A DNA stretch of 64,000 nucleotides, from assembly GCA_035308525.1 (NCBI GenBank), contig DATGGM010000039.1, positions 4,443-68,442 of the forward strand. The letters run 5' to 3'. The notes below the pieces were generated by a model that was not told where the DNA came from, did no database searches, and worked only from the letters and a program-made list of their open reading frames with translations. Position numbers and translations under genes: made by a program. Each line of letters begins with the position of its first letter. Position 1 is the stretch's first letter. This DNA is from Bog-159 sp035308525 (GTDB taxonomy: Bacteria; Acidobacteriota; Terriglobia; Bryobacterales; Bryobacteraceae). Positions 1 to 7,540 of the stretch are shown here, piece after piece.

Positions 1-1
1 G

Positions 2-205
2 ATCGGCGAGATCCTGCAGGAGGCGCAGAAAATCGCCCGCGCGGTGGAGGGCAGCAGCGTGATGCTGCGGGTGAACCCGGAAGTGGCCAAGGTGCTGAAG
101 TCCAACCAGAACTCGTACCTGCAGGAGATCGAGGAGATTCTGGGGCGGACGGTGCTGGTGAAGAGCGATCCGCTGCTGCACCAGGAGAAGTTCGACCTGG
201 CCTAG
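2..205 (+). CDS. rng: Ribonuclease E/G family protein, C-terminal fragment
   Basis: Only the last 67 codons are in the window; the gene begins upstream. The tail has the pattern that closes Rne/Rng-family ribonucleases: a helix ending in VNPEVAKVL, then YLQEIEEILGRTVLVKSDP and a final QEKFDL. In RNase G this segment follows the catalytic DNase I-like domain and the zinc link. The family makes endonucleolytic cuts in single-stranded RNA, including rRNA precursors. The catalytic part is not visible, so RNase G versus RNase E rests on the short tail alone. A rhodanese gene follows after 29 bp on the same strand. Confidence 0.72.
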   Translation: MGEILQEAQKIARAVEGSSVMLRVNPEVAKVLKSNQNSYLQEIEEILGRTVLVKSDPLLHQEKFDLA

Positions 206-234
206 CCGGAAATCAATGGTGCAAGGAGGAACCC

Positions 235-1101
235 ATGGCAAACTATGCTCACCCCGAAACGCTGGCCAGCACGGACTGGGTGGCCGCCCATGCGAGCGAC
301 CCCGGAGTCCGCGTGGTGGAAGTGGATGTGGACACCAAGGCATACGACGAAGGCCATGTCCCGGGCGCCATCGCCTGGGCATGGAATTCGCAACTGAGCG
401 ACACCGTGCGGCGCGACATTTTGTCCAAGGCGCAGTTTGAGGAATTGATGTCCGCGTCCGGCATCGCTCCGGACACCACCATCGTGATTTACGGCGATAA
501 CAATAACTGGTTCGCCGCCTGGGCGTTCTGGCAGGCCAAGATCTACGGACATGGCGACGTGCGCCTGATGAATGGCGGAAGGAAGAAGTGGCTGGCCGAG
601 GGCAGGGAACTGGCTACCGGCGCGCCGAAGGTCCAGGCCGCGCGATATACAGCCGCGGAGGCGGATCTGTCGCTGCGGGCTTTTTTGCCGCAGGTGCAGG
701 CGGCGGTATCCGCGCGGGCGGCGGCGCTGGTGGATGTGCGCAGCCCGCAGGAATTCACGGGGGAGATCCTGGCGCCTCCGGGATTGCCCGAGACCTGCCA
801 GCGCGGTGGACACCTTCCCGGCGCGCGCAGCATTCCCTGGGGCAAGACCTGCAACGAAGACGGCACTTTCAAGACCGCCGACGAGCTGCGGGCGCTTTAC
901 GCCGGGGAAGGCATCGACGGCTCGCGGCCGGTGATCGCCTATTGCCGCATTGGCGAGCGATCCAGCCACAGCTGGTTCGTACTGAAGTATCTGCTCGGGC
1001 TGGACAACGTCACCAACTACGACGGGTCCTGGACCGAGTGGGGCAACCTGGTGGGGGCACCCATAGAGAGGGGCACGGCGGCAGGTGCAGCCAAGGCATG
1101 A
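235..1101 (+). CDS. Tandem-domain rhodanese (thiosulfate/3-mercaptopyruvate sulfurtransferase)
   Basis: A 288-residue protein with two rhodanese domains, the usual length for SseA/CysA-type enzymes. The N-terminal domain (about 1-125) holds the non-catalytic EGHVPGAIAWAW motif. The C-terminal domain (about 150-280) holds the active loop CRIGERSS with the sulfur-carrying cysteine at residue 237. The family moves a sulfane sulfur from thiosulfate or 3-mercaptopyruvate to an acceptor through a cysteine persulfide. The CRIGERS loop resembles actinobacterial CysA-type thiosulfate sulfurtransferases, so thiosulfate is the more likely donor (inference). The start is set by a strong AAGGAGG site 7 bases before the ATG. 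The acyl-CoA synthetase gene converges on it. Confidence 0.9.
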   Translation: MANYAHPETLASTDWVAAHASDPGVRVVEVDVDTKAYDEGHVPGAIAWAWNSQLSDTVRRDILSKAQFEELMSASGIAPDTTIVIYGDNNNWFAAWAFWQAKIYGHGDVRLMNGGRKKWLAEGRELATGAPKVQAARYTAAEADLSLRAFLPQVQAAVSARAAALVDVRSPQEFTGEILAPPGLPETCQRGGHLPGARSIPWGKTCNEDGTFKTADELRALYAGEGIDGSRPVIAYCRIGERSSHSWFVLKYLLGLDNVTNYDGSWTEWGNLVGAPIERGTAAGAAKA

Positions 1102-1107
1102 AGCCGG

Positions 1108-2724
1108 CTACGCCGTCTTGATGTTTGCCGCATCCTGTAAACCGAGGGCCTCGATTTCCTGCTCGCGGATGCGGAACTTTTGCACCTTGCCGGTGACCGT
1201 CATGGGGAAGGCTTCCACGAAACGCACGTATTGCGGAATCTTGAAGTGGGCGATCTGCCCACGGCAGTAATCGCGCAATTCGTCCCCGGTCATGGATTCG
1301 CCGGCCTTTAGCTTGACCCACGCCAGCACCGCCTCGCCCAGCCGCGCATCCGGCAGGCCGACCACGTAAACGTCCGCGATCTTGGCATGCTGATGCAGGA
1401 ACTCTTCGACTTCGCGCGGGTAGATATTCTCGCCGCCGCGGATGATCATCTCTTTCAGGCGGCCGGCGATGTGGAAGTAGCCATCCGCGCGCATCACGGC
1501 CAGATCTCCGGTGTGCAGCCAGCCGTCTTCATCGATGGCGCGCGCGGTGGCTTGGGGCTCGCCGTCGTACCCTTTCATTACCATGTAACCGCGCGCGCAC
1601 AACTCGCCGCGTTCGCCGGTCTCCAGGGTCTGGTTGTTCCACGGCGCGACGATCTTCACTTCTGTCTCGGGCAGCGCGTTGCCGATGGTGGAGACGCGAA
1701 CTTCGAGGTCATCGTCGACGCCCGAGCCGGTGATAGCCGGCGAGCTCTCGGTCTGGCCGTAAGCCACGGTCATGCCGGCACAGTGCATGTCGGCAATCAC
1801 GCGCCTCATCACTTCCACGGGGCAGGGAGCGCCGGCCATGATTCCGGTGCGCAGCGAGCTCATATCGTACTTGCGGAAATCGGGATGCTCCAGTTCGGCG
1901 ATGAACATGGTGGGCACGCCATAAATGGCTGTGCAGCGCTCCGCCTGGACGGCTTGCAGGGTGGCCAGGGGATCGAACTGGGCCGCCGGCATTACCAGCG
2001 CGATGCCGTGCACCACCGACAGCAGCGAACTCATCACGCATCCGAAACAGTGGTAGAGGGGCACAGGGGAGCATAACCGGTCCGTGCCGGCGAGGCGCAT
2101 GCCGCGGCCGACGACGTAGGCGTTGTTCACCAGGTTGCGATGGGTCAGCAGCACGCCTTTGGGTGATCCGGTGGTGCCGGAAGTGTATTGGATGTTGACC
2201 ACGTCTTCGGGCGTCAGGGTCAAGGCGGGCACATCCGCGCCCGCGGCCAGCATGTCATCCCAACCAGCGGCGCCCAGCAGGACGACGTTCCGGAGCGGCA
2301 GTTCCTGGCCGGCGCGCGCTTCATTGAGGATATCCAGGTAAGAGACACGCGCGTCGCGCTCGTGCAGGAAGACGGCCTGCATGGCGGATTTACGCAGCAC
2401 GTAGCGCAGCTCATGCGCGCGATAGGCAGGATTCACGTTCACCAGCACAGTGCCCGTGAGGGCCGTGGCCATCTGCAGGTATACCCATTCGACGCAGTTG
2501 CAGGCCCACACGCCGACGCGGTCGCCGGGCCGCAGCCCAAGCCCCCACAAGCCGCGGGCCGTACGCCGGGCGTTCTCCTGCAGTTCGGCGTATGAGAGCC
2601 GCAGGCCCTGGTGGCGCGAGACCAAGGCATCCCGATGGGGATGGCCCGCGGCGGACTCGGCGAGCACCTGGCCGATGGTCTTCTCGAGGAGCGGCAGAGC
2701 GGGGCCGCGGACGTAGCTTTTCAC
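1108..2724 (-). CDS. AMP-binding acyl-CoA synthetase
   Basis: A 538-residue member of the ANL adenylate-forming superfamily. The phosphate-binding loop reads YTSGTTGSPKGV near residue 190. The adenine/hinge motif GYDGEP...DGWLHTGDLAVMRADGYF lies near residue 395. The C-terminal swing domain has GRLKEMIIRGGENIYPREVE and the catalytic lysine in the TGKVQKF segment. Such enzymes activate a carboxylic acid with ATP to an acyl-AMP and pass it to CoA. The sequence resembles the medium/long-chain fatty-acyl-CoA synthases, which fits the fadNAE operon at the far end of the window; the chain length cannot be read from sequence. The start is a GTG with no clear Shine-Dalgarno site. Confidence 0.9.
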   Translation of the reverse strand: MKSYVRGPALPLLEKTIGQVLAESAAGHPHRDALVSRHQGLRLSYAELQENARRTARGLWGLGLRPGDRVGVWACNCVEWVYLQMATALTGTVLVNVNPAYRAHELRYVLRKSAMQAVFLHERDARVSYLDILNEARAGQELPLRNVVLLGAAGWDDMLAAGADVPALTLTPEDVVNIQYTSGTTGSPKGVLLTHRNLVNNAYVVGRGMRLAGTDRLCSPVPLYHCFGCVMSSLLSVVHGIALVMPAAQFDPLATLQAVQAERCTAIYGVPTMFIAELEHPDFRKYDMSSLRTGIMAGAPCPVEVMRRVIADMHCAGMTVAYGQTESSPAITGSGVDDDLEVRVSTIGNALPETEVKIVAPWNNQTLETGERGELCARGYMVMKGYDGEPQATARAIDEDGWLHTGDLAVMRADGYFHIAGRLKEMIIRGGENIYPREVEEFLHQHAKIADVYVVGLPDARLGEAVLAWVKLKAGESMTGDELRDYCRGQIAHFKIPQYVRFVEAFPMTVTGKVQKFRIREQEIEALGLQDAANIKTA

Positions 2725-2776
2725 GGTGGAATTATAGCGCGCCGCGCGTGCTGTGCAAAGAAGGTCGCGCGGCGGT

Positions 2777-4063
2777 TCAGGTGCGGAGCGTGGCGAACAT
2801 GGCTATCGCCGCGAAAGTCATCACGGCGGCGGTGAGCCACCCGAGGCCGCGCAGGAGCGGCGAGCAGACGTGGGCTCCCATCACCGCGGGGTCGGATGAC
2901 AGCAGCACAATTAACACGATGAGAGGCGGCGCCAGCACGCCGTTGATCACGGCCGACCAGAATAACATGGCGATGACGCCGAAGCCGACGTAATCGAGCG
3001 CCAAGCCCAGGAGCAGACCCACAATAAGGACGGCGTAGAATGGGCGGGCGCGGCCCGGCGGGTATTTCAGCGAATTGCGCCAGCGGGCGCCCTCCGCCAC
3101 CGCGTAGGCGGTAGAACCAGCCAACACAGGCACGCTCAGCATACCAGTGCCGACGATACCCAGCGTGAAAAGAAGATATGCCGCCTTGCCGGCCAGCGGG
3201 CGCAGCGCCTCGGCAGCCTCTTGCGGCGTCGCGATTTGTGTGTGGCCGTGAGCGTGGAGCGTGGTGCTGGTGGTGAGGATGATGAAATACATGACGACGT
3301 TCGACAGCAGCATGCCCGTGATCACGTCACTGCGAGAATCGCGTTTCTCCTGCTCGGTAGCGCCCTGGCGTTGTGCCAGGGTGGTCTTGCCATGGTCGCG
3401 ATCCTCTTCCACCTCTTGACTCGCCTGCCAGAAGAAGAGATACGGAGAGATGGTAGTGCCCAGGATAGCCACGAGTGTGGCCAAATAGGCGCCGGACCAT
3501 TCCACATGGGGGACGAAAGTAGCTCGCAGCACGCTACTCCAATCCGGGTGAGCCAAAAACGCCGTGACCACATAAGCGAACAGGACCAACGTCATCCATT
3601 TGAGGACAGTGGCGATCCGCCGATAGGCCTGCCCAGCCATCAACCAGATCATCAATGCGGCGTATACCGGAGCGAGATAGTAAGCCGGGATGCCGATGAT
3701 CATGCTGCTGGAGGCGGCCATAGCCCCGAGGTCCGCGCCTATATTGACGACATTGGCGACGGCCAGCAGAATGCAGGCCGCCCAAAGGGTGCGTGGGCCA
3801 TAAAATTCCCGCAACAGGCCCGCCAAGCCGCGTCCTGTGATCATGCCCAGCCGCGCGCAAAGGAGCTGGGTGGCTGCCATCAACAGGAATGAAAACCACG
3901 CGGTCCACAGACAAGCGAAGCCCAATTGCGCGCCGGCAACGGAGTAAGTGCCAATGCCGGACGGATCATCGTCGGCCGCGCCCGTGACGAGCCCCGGTCC
4001 CAGCTTCGAGAGAAATCCTCGCAGCCCACCGGGGCCTCGCCTGGGGCTAAGTGCGGCTTTCAT
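2777..4063 (-). CDS. Nramp-related divalent metal transporter with altered metal-site motifs
   Basis: A 428-residue membrane protein with about eleven hydrophobic segments and an Nramp-type fold. The first helix carries DDDPSGIGTYSVAGAQ where classical Nramp (MntH) has DPGN. The sixth helix reads GTTISPYLFFWQASQEVEE where MntH has the MPH metal-ligand motif. The methionine that favours transition metals is therefore absent, as in Nramp-related proteins that move other cations. A charged cytoplasmic loop (DRDHGKTTLAQRQGATEQEK) follows helix 6. It is a proton-coupled or facilitated metal ion transporter; Mn/Fe specificity should not be assumed. The ATG start is clear but has no strong ribosome site. 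Confidence 0.85.
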   Translation of the reverse strand: MKAALSPRRGPGGLRGFLSKLGPGLVTGAADDDPSGIGTYSVAGAQLGFACLWTAWFSFLLMAATQLLCARLGMITGRGLAGLLREFYGPRTLWAACILLAVANVVNIGADLGAMAASSSMIIGIPAYYLAPVYAALMIWLMAGQAYRRIATVLKWMTLVLFAYVVTAFLAHPDWSSVLRATFVPHVEWSGAYLATLVAILGTTISPYLFFWQASQEVEEDRDHGKTTLAQRQGATEQEKRDSRSDVITGMLLSNVVMYFIILTTSTTLHAHGHTQIATPQEAAEALRPLAGKAAYLLFTLGIVGTGMLSVPVLAGSTAYAVAEGARWRNSLKYPPGRARPFYAVLIVGLLLGLALDYVGFGVIAMLFWSAVINGVLAPPLIVLIVLLSSDPAVMGAHVCSPLLRGLGWLTAAVMTFAAIAMFATLRT

Positions 4064-4086
4064 GCGGACGCGAGCGCGCGCGCCCG

Positions 4087-4251
4087 TCAGACTCTTCTAC
4101 CGACATGCATCACCAAGCTGACGAGGAACAGGATCAGGAACAGAACAAAAACGATCTTGGCGATTCCCGCGAAAGCCAACGCCACGCCGCCGAAGCCGAG
4201 CGCGGCCGCCACGATGGCGATGAGCAGAAAGACCAGAGCATAGTAAAGCAT
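4087..4251 (-). CDS. DUF1328 (YtjA family) small membrane protein
   Basis: A 54-residue protein, almost entirely hydrophobic: MLYYALVFLLIAIVAAALGF, then a second segment of the type GVALAFAGIAKIVFVLFLIL, ending in basic residues. This is the two-helix layout and start sequence of the DUF1328/YtjA family, conserved in many proteobacteria and acidobacteria and often found beside stress genes. No biochemical function is established. A GGGAGG site lies 8 bases before the ATG. It lies between the Nramp-like gene and another tiny membrane protein on the same strand, so the three may be co-transcribed. Confidence 0.85.
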   Translation of the reverse strand: MLYYALVFLLIAIVAAALGFGGVALAFAGIAKIVFVLFLILFLVSLVMHVGRRV

Positions 4252-4304
4252 TTTGTGTTACCTCCCGACGTTAGAAACAGCAGATCGGCTGCCAGTGTTG
4301 GAAC

Positions 4305-4460
4305 CTATAGGTGGATAACGCCCAGTAACATGAGGATCAGGACGATCACCAGAATAGTTCCAAGGCCGCCACTGGGATAATACCCCCACCCGCGGCTGTA
4401 GGGCCAAGCCGGCGCCGCCGCGAATACGAGCACTACCAAAAGGATCAAGAGCAGTAACAT
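4305..4460 (-). CDS. DUF3309 small membrane protein
   Basis: A 51-residue protein with an N-terminal helix (MLLLLILLVVLVFAAAPAWP), the diagnostic middle WPYSRGWGYYPSGGLG, and a C-terminal helix ending VILMLLG-like residues. The WPYS-W-YGPSGG pattern is the signature of the DUF3309 family. The family has no known biochemical role and commonly sits with other tiny stress-linked membrane proteins, as here. A GGAGGAA site precedes the ATG, and a 6-bp hairpin lies directly upstream of it. Confidence 0.82.
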   Translation of the reverse strand: MLLLLILLVVLVFAAAPAWPYSRGWGYYPSGGLGTILVIVLILMLLGVIHL

Positions 4461-4470
4461 ATTCTTCCTC

Positions 4471-4489
4471 CGTGCTTCAGAGGAGCACG
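4471..4489 (-). promoter_or_regulatory. Hairpin just upstream of the DUF3309 ribosome site
   Basis: CGTGCT at 4471-4476 pairs with AGCACG at 4484-4489 around a 7-base loop. On the minus strand this hairpin ends right before the GGAGGAA ribosome site of the DUF3309 gene. It could stabilise the mRNA 5' end or affect translation. It has no T-run, so it is not an intrinsic terminator. Confidence 0.35.
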
Positions 4490-4584
4490 TGGAGGGCCAT
4501 GCGGGCTATGGTACAGATGAGCACTTACTCAGCTGATAGCGTGCAGTCACTGCCTCGGCCTCTGAGTTGCATGTAGTCTTGAGT

Positions 4585-4737
4585 ATGATTCGAAAACTGA
4601 AAACCGGCGAGTACCGGCTGTATTCCAGGAAAGCGGATGCCAAGACCGGCAAGCGCAAGAACCTCGGCACGTTCAGCACGCGCGCAGCGGCCGAGAAACA
4701 CGAGCGCGCTGTACAGTATTTCAAGCATGCGGGCTGA
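4585..4737 (+). CDS. Small basic conserved protein, function unknown
   Basis: A 50-residue basic protein that starts MIRKLKTGEYRLYSRK and contains TGKRKNLGTFSTRAAAEKHE. It looks like a single beta-rich unit plus a helix, similar to very short conserved proteins of acidobacteria and proteobacteria, and reminiscent of the arm-type DNA-binding part of phage integrases (YRLYSRK ... GTFSTRAAAEKHE). No catalytic domain follows, so it is not an integrase. It is divergent from the DUF3309 gene across a 124-bp gap. I recognise the pattern but know no function. Confidence 0.6.
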   Translation: MIRKLKTGEYRLYSRKADAKTGKRKNLGTFSTRAAAEKHERAVQYFKHAG

Positions 4738-4755
4738 GGGGACGATCCGCCGGCG

Positions 4756-5202
4756 TCAGGCGCGGTTCCGCGCGCGTGTGCGAGCGGCTTTGGCAGCGGC
4801 TTTACGGCGGCCCACGGCGCCTTTGGTCCGCACGGCTTTTTGCGCGGCGTGCCGCAGACTCGCGGCGCCGCGCCGGCGCGCGCTCCGATGCCCCTGGCGC
4901 GAGAGGGCCTGGCGGGACGCCGCGGCGGAACCCTCGCCTTCCAGCGCGCGATGAGCGGCGCGCGACCGTTTCGGATCCGGCTTGCGACGGCTGGCGGTGG
5001 GCTCCTTTACGCCGGGCCGGGGTTTGAGTTTCACCCCGGCCCTGCGGGCCTTCGACAGTCCGATCGCGATGGCCTGCTTCGCGGACCGCGCGCCATGTTT
5101 GCCCTGCCGAATATGTTCGATTTCTTCGCGTACATACTCGCCAGCCTTGGTGGAGGGCGATACCGCTCTTCGCGACCGCGACGAAGCGTCCTTCGAAGGC
5201 AT
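4756..5202 (-). CDS. DUF6496-like small basic protein with Ala/Arg/Lys-rich tail
   Basis: A 148-residue protein. Residues about 20-55 (GEYVREEIEHIRQGKHGARS, then KQAIAIGLSKARRAG) match the DUF6496 pattern, in which a short helix is followed by a KQAIAIALSEAR motif. The remaining 90 residues are low-complexity and rich in Arg, Lys and Ala, like histone-H1-type or ribosome-associated tails, which suggests nucleic acid binding (inference). The start at MPSKDASS is chosen because GGAG lies 10 bases upstream and overlaps the end of the PRC-barrel gene, so the two are translationally close. A longer reading frame upstream runs through the PRC gene and is not credible. Confidence 0.7.
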   Translation of the reverse strand: MPSKDASSRSRRAVSPSTKAGEYVREEIEHIRQGKHGARSAKQAIAIGLSKARRAGVKLKPRPGVKEPTASRRKPDPKRSRAAHRALEGEGSAAASRQALSRQGHRSARRRGAASLRHAAQKAVRTKGAVGRRKAAAKAARTRARNRA

Positions 5203-5204
5203 AG

Positions 5205-5627
5205 CTAGACTCCGCCACCTCCGCGAAAGGTTTTCTCTTCCTCCCAGTATGGGCTGGCACCGTAGTAACTGTATATCTGGGATGCCCAGGTAGTGTCGGC
5301 CATGTCCGGCCAATTGTCCTTGTCGAAACCGGGGGCGGCCTCCAGTGTACGCTTGTCGACATTCAGAACGAAGTTGTGTTCATCTTCGTCCACGCGCATC
5401 GCGCTCCACGGCACTGCGAACAGCTTGTTGCCCATGCCCAGGACGCCGCCGAAAGAGAGCACGGCATATGCGACCCGGCCCGAAGGAATGTCGATCATGA
5501 TCTCATCGACCTTGCCCAGGCTTTCGCCCGCCGTGTTTCGTACTTTGTCTCCCTTCAGCGTGCTGGCGGATAATATCCGACGGTACTTCTTATTAGGATC
5601 GGTCTTCGTTATTTTGTTTTCTTGCAT
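5205..5627 (-). CDS. PRC-barrel domain protein
   Basis: A 140-residue protein. Residues about 15-95 form a PRC-barrel: ILSASTLKGDKVRNTAGESL, then GKVDEIMIDIPSGRVAYAVL, then GNKLFAVPWSAM. The layout matches the stand-alone PRC-barrel proteins of soil bacteria (YlmC/H-subunit-like fold). These are small cytoplasmic proteins linked to RNA metabolism or stress; no reaction is known. The C-terminus (DKDNWPDMAD ... YSYYGASPYW) is also usual for this subgroup. The ATG is set by AAGGAG 7 bases upstream. The gene sits between the mlaD-like gene and the DUF6496 gene on the same strand. Confidence 0.85.
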   Translation of the reverse strand: MQENKITKTDPNKKYRRILSASTLKGDKVRNTAGESLGKVDEIMIDIPSGRVAYAVLSFGGVLGMGNKLFAVPWSAMRVDEDEHNFVLNVDKRTLEAAPGFDKDNWPDMADTTWASQIYSYYGASPYWEEEKTFRGGGGV

Positions 5628-5701
5628 ACAAGCTCCTTCTGCCCCGCGAACAATGCAGTTTTGGGGCCGAACACTATTCGTCGTGCTCGTAATGACGTTT
5701 G

Positions 5702-6772
5702 TCACTGAGGGCCCTTGGCTGCTCCCGATCCGGTTCCCGCCTTATAAATCACGACCTGCACTTCGCCGCCGTCCGGTGCATCCGGAGACTTTCCTCCGGC
5801 GAACGTCTTGATTCGCTTATCATCCAGTTTGAAATGCTGCGCCAGGTAGTCACGTACAACCGCCGAGCGAGCCAGGGTCAGTTCCGCCTGCTTTTCGGAA
5901 TCACCTTTCTGGCCGGCGTAACAGGCCACCACGGCAAGGCCATAGGAGTTCTGCTCAAGATATCGGCCAGTCTCATCCAGGATCTTGGCGTTCTTGATCT
6001 TGGCGGTATCGGGCTTCTCGAACAGCTTGGCGCCAGGATAGGTCAGACGCTTTTCCGGCGCCGCCGCCGGCAACTCTGGAATGGCGTCCTTAGTCAGCCC
6101 GGTAATATCCTCATAGCCGCGTTTCTTGAAATATCCGCGCAATAGAAAGTTATGCTTGAGAGCCTCAGTATCCTCCTGAAGATTGGCGGTGGCCTGACGC
6201 ACATGTTCGTAAACCGATCGATCGTTGACCAGCGCCCCCATGGTCCCCTTCCCGTTCTTGAGCTCGGAACTGACCGTTTCCAGATTGCCAGCCGTCTGGT
6301 CGATATTCCGCATAGCACCCTGCGCGGAGTCTAGAATGGCATCCGTCTTCTTGAGCATGTCCGCTAACTGCAGCGGCGGCTCCGCGTTGATGGTGTCTCC
6401 GTTATTGACACGCGGCGCTTCCGGCGATCCGAAACCCACCTCGACGTACTGGTCTCCGACCAGCCCCTCGGTCCGGATAACAGCCGTAGAGTCTTTTCTG
6501 ATTACGTTGCGTGTGGCTTCTCGCAGGTCCATTTCGACACGGACCTTCTGGTCCGGTGTTTTCGGCAGCCAGATGCGGTGGACGGCGCCCTGGTGAATTC
6601 CTCCGACCCGCACCGCCGCGCCTTCTCCCAGCCCGGCTACATTTTTAAAATCCGCGTAAAGCCGATAAGTTGAGGTAAACCGGAAATCACGGCTCCCGAT
6701 CCAAAAGATACCGGCGCCGAAAATAAACAGCGTTCCGACAATGAAAGCGCCTAACCGTAACTCCTTTGACAT
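5702..6772 (-). CDS. mlaD: MlaD/MCE-domain lipid transport protein fused to an OmpA-like C-terminus
   Basis: A 356-residue protein. An N-terminal membrane anchor (about 6-26) is followed by one MCE domain (about 35-115: YADFKNVAGLGEGAAVRVGG, VGDQYVEVGFG). Next comes a helical tether (about 130-200) with the NGKGTMGALVNDRSVYEHV repeat common in MCE proteins, and an OmpA-like domain (about 245-345: AKILDETGRYLEQNSYGLAV, LARSAVVRDYLAQHF, RIKTFAGG). MCE proteins carry phospholipid between inner and outer membranes with an ABC permease/ATPase pair, here MlaE and MlaF just upstream. The arginine of the OmpA LSxxR motif is present, but the peptidoglycan-binding aspartate is not obvious. The ATG start is preferred over a GTG three codons upstream; GAGG lies 8 bases before it. 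Confidence 0.85.
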   Translation of the reverse strand: MSKELRLGAFIVGTLFIFGAGIFWIGSRDFRFTSTYRLYADFKNVAGLGEGAAVRVGGIHQGAVHRIWLPKTPDQKVRVEMDLREATRNVIRKDSTAVIRTEGLVGDQYVEVGFGSPEAPRVNNGDTINAEPPLQLADMLKKTDAILDSAQGAMRNIDQTAGNLETVSSELKNGKGTMGALVNDRSVYEHVRQATANLQEDTEALKHNFLLRGYFKKRGYEDITGLTKDAIPELPAAAPEKRLTYPGAKLFEKPDTAKIKNAKILDETGRYLEQNSYGLAVVACYAGQKGDSEKQAELTLARSAVVRDYLAQHFKLDDKRIKTFAGGKSPDAPDGGEVQVVIYKAGTGSGAAKGPQ

Positions 6773-6782
6773 AATCCGCACC

Positions 6783-7538
6783 TCAAGACCCCTCCCGGAG
6801 AAACTGGCTCACGAATTTGTCTTTACTTTTCCGTAGCTCCGCAAAGCTTCCTTCAGCGACAATTTTGCCCAGGTTCAGCAGCACGATGCGATCCGCGAAT
6901 GTACGCGCTCCGCGAATGTCGTGCGTGACGACGATGGCCGTCAGGCGGTGTTGCTTTTTCAGGCCCACGATGAGATCGGCAATCTCCGCGGCGGTGATCG
7001 GGTCGAGGCCGGCGGTCGGCTCGTCGAACAGCAGGATTTCGGGATCGAGCGCCAGGGCTCGCGCCAACCCTACCCGCTTCTGCATACCGCCGGAAATCTC
7101 CGACGGCAGCTTGTTGAGGTCCTGGCGCATACCGACGCTGGCCAGCAGTTGGCGGGCGCGGAGTCTCTGCTTTTCCACCGGCATGCTGCTGTGCCGGCCC
7201 ATGGGGAAGACCACGTTTTCTTCGACGTTCAGCGAATCGTACAGGGCTGCCTGCTGAAACAAGAACCCGATCTTCTTGCGGACTTCATTGAGCTCCTCGA
7301 GACTGCTTGCGGTGATATCGTGTCCTTCAATCGCAATAGTGCCCCGATCGGGAGCCTGGAGTCCGATCAGCAGTTTCAGCAGCACGCTCTTTCCGGTTCC
7401 GCTGCGCCCCAACACGGCGAGGGTTTCCCCTCTGCGGACCTCCAGGCCGATGCCGTCCAATACGGTTTGGGCGCCGAACGATTTGTGAAGGTCCCGCACT
7501 TCGATCGGAGGTTGTTGATCGCCAGTTTCCATACTCAT
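6783..7538 (-). CDS. mlaF: MlaF-type ABC transporter ATP-binding protein
   Basis: A 251-residue ATPase. Walker A is GRSGTGKSVLLK, the Q-loop is FLFQQAALYDSL, the signature is EISGGMQKRVGLARAL, and Walker B is ILLFDEPTAGLDP. The SGTGKSV loop and the GGMQKRV signature are typical of MlaF/Mkl ATPases that drive MCE-type lipid transport. It should pair with the MlaE permease, whose stop codon lies 2 bp upstream of this start. The start was placed at ATG 7538; a second ATG two codons later is equally possible. A longer upstream extension overlaps the permease and is rejected. Confidence 0.9.
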   Translation of the reverse strand: MSMETGDQQPPIEVRDLHKSFGAQTVLDGIGLEVRRGETLAVLGRSGTGKSVLLKLLIGLQAPDRGTIAIEGHDITASSLEELNEVRKKIGFLFQQAALYDSLNVEENVVFPMGRHSSMPVEKQRLRARQLLASVGMRQDLNKLPSEISGGMQKRVGLARALALDPEILLFDEPTAGLDPITAAEIADLIVGLKKQHRLTAIVVTHDIRGARTFADRIVLLNLGKIVAEGSFAELRKSKDKFVSQFLREGS

Positions 7539-7540
7539 TA

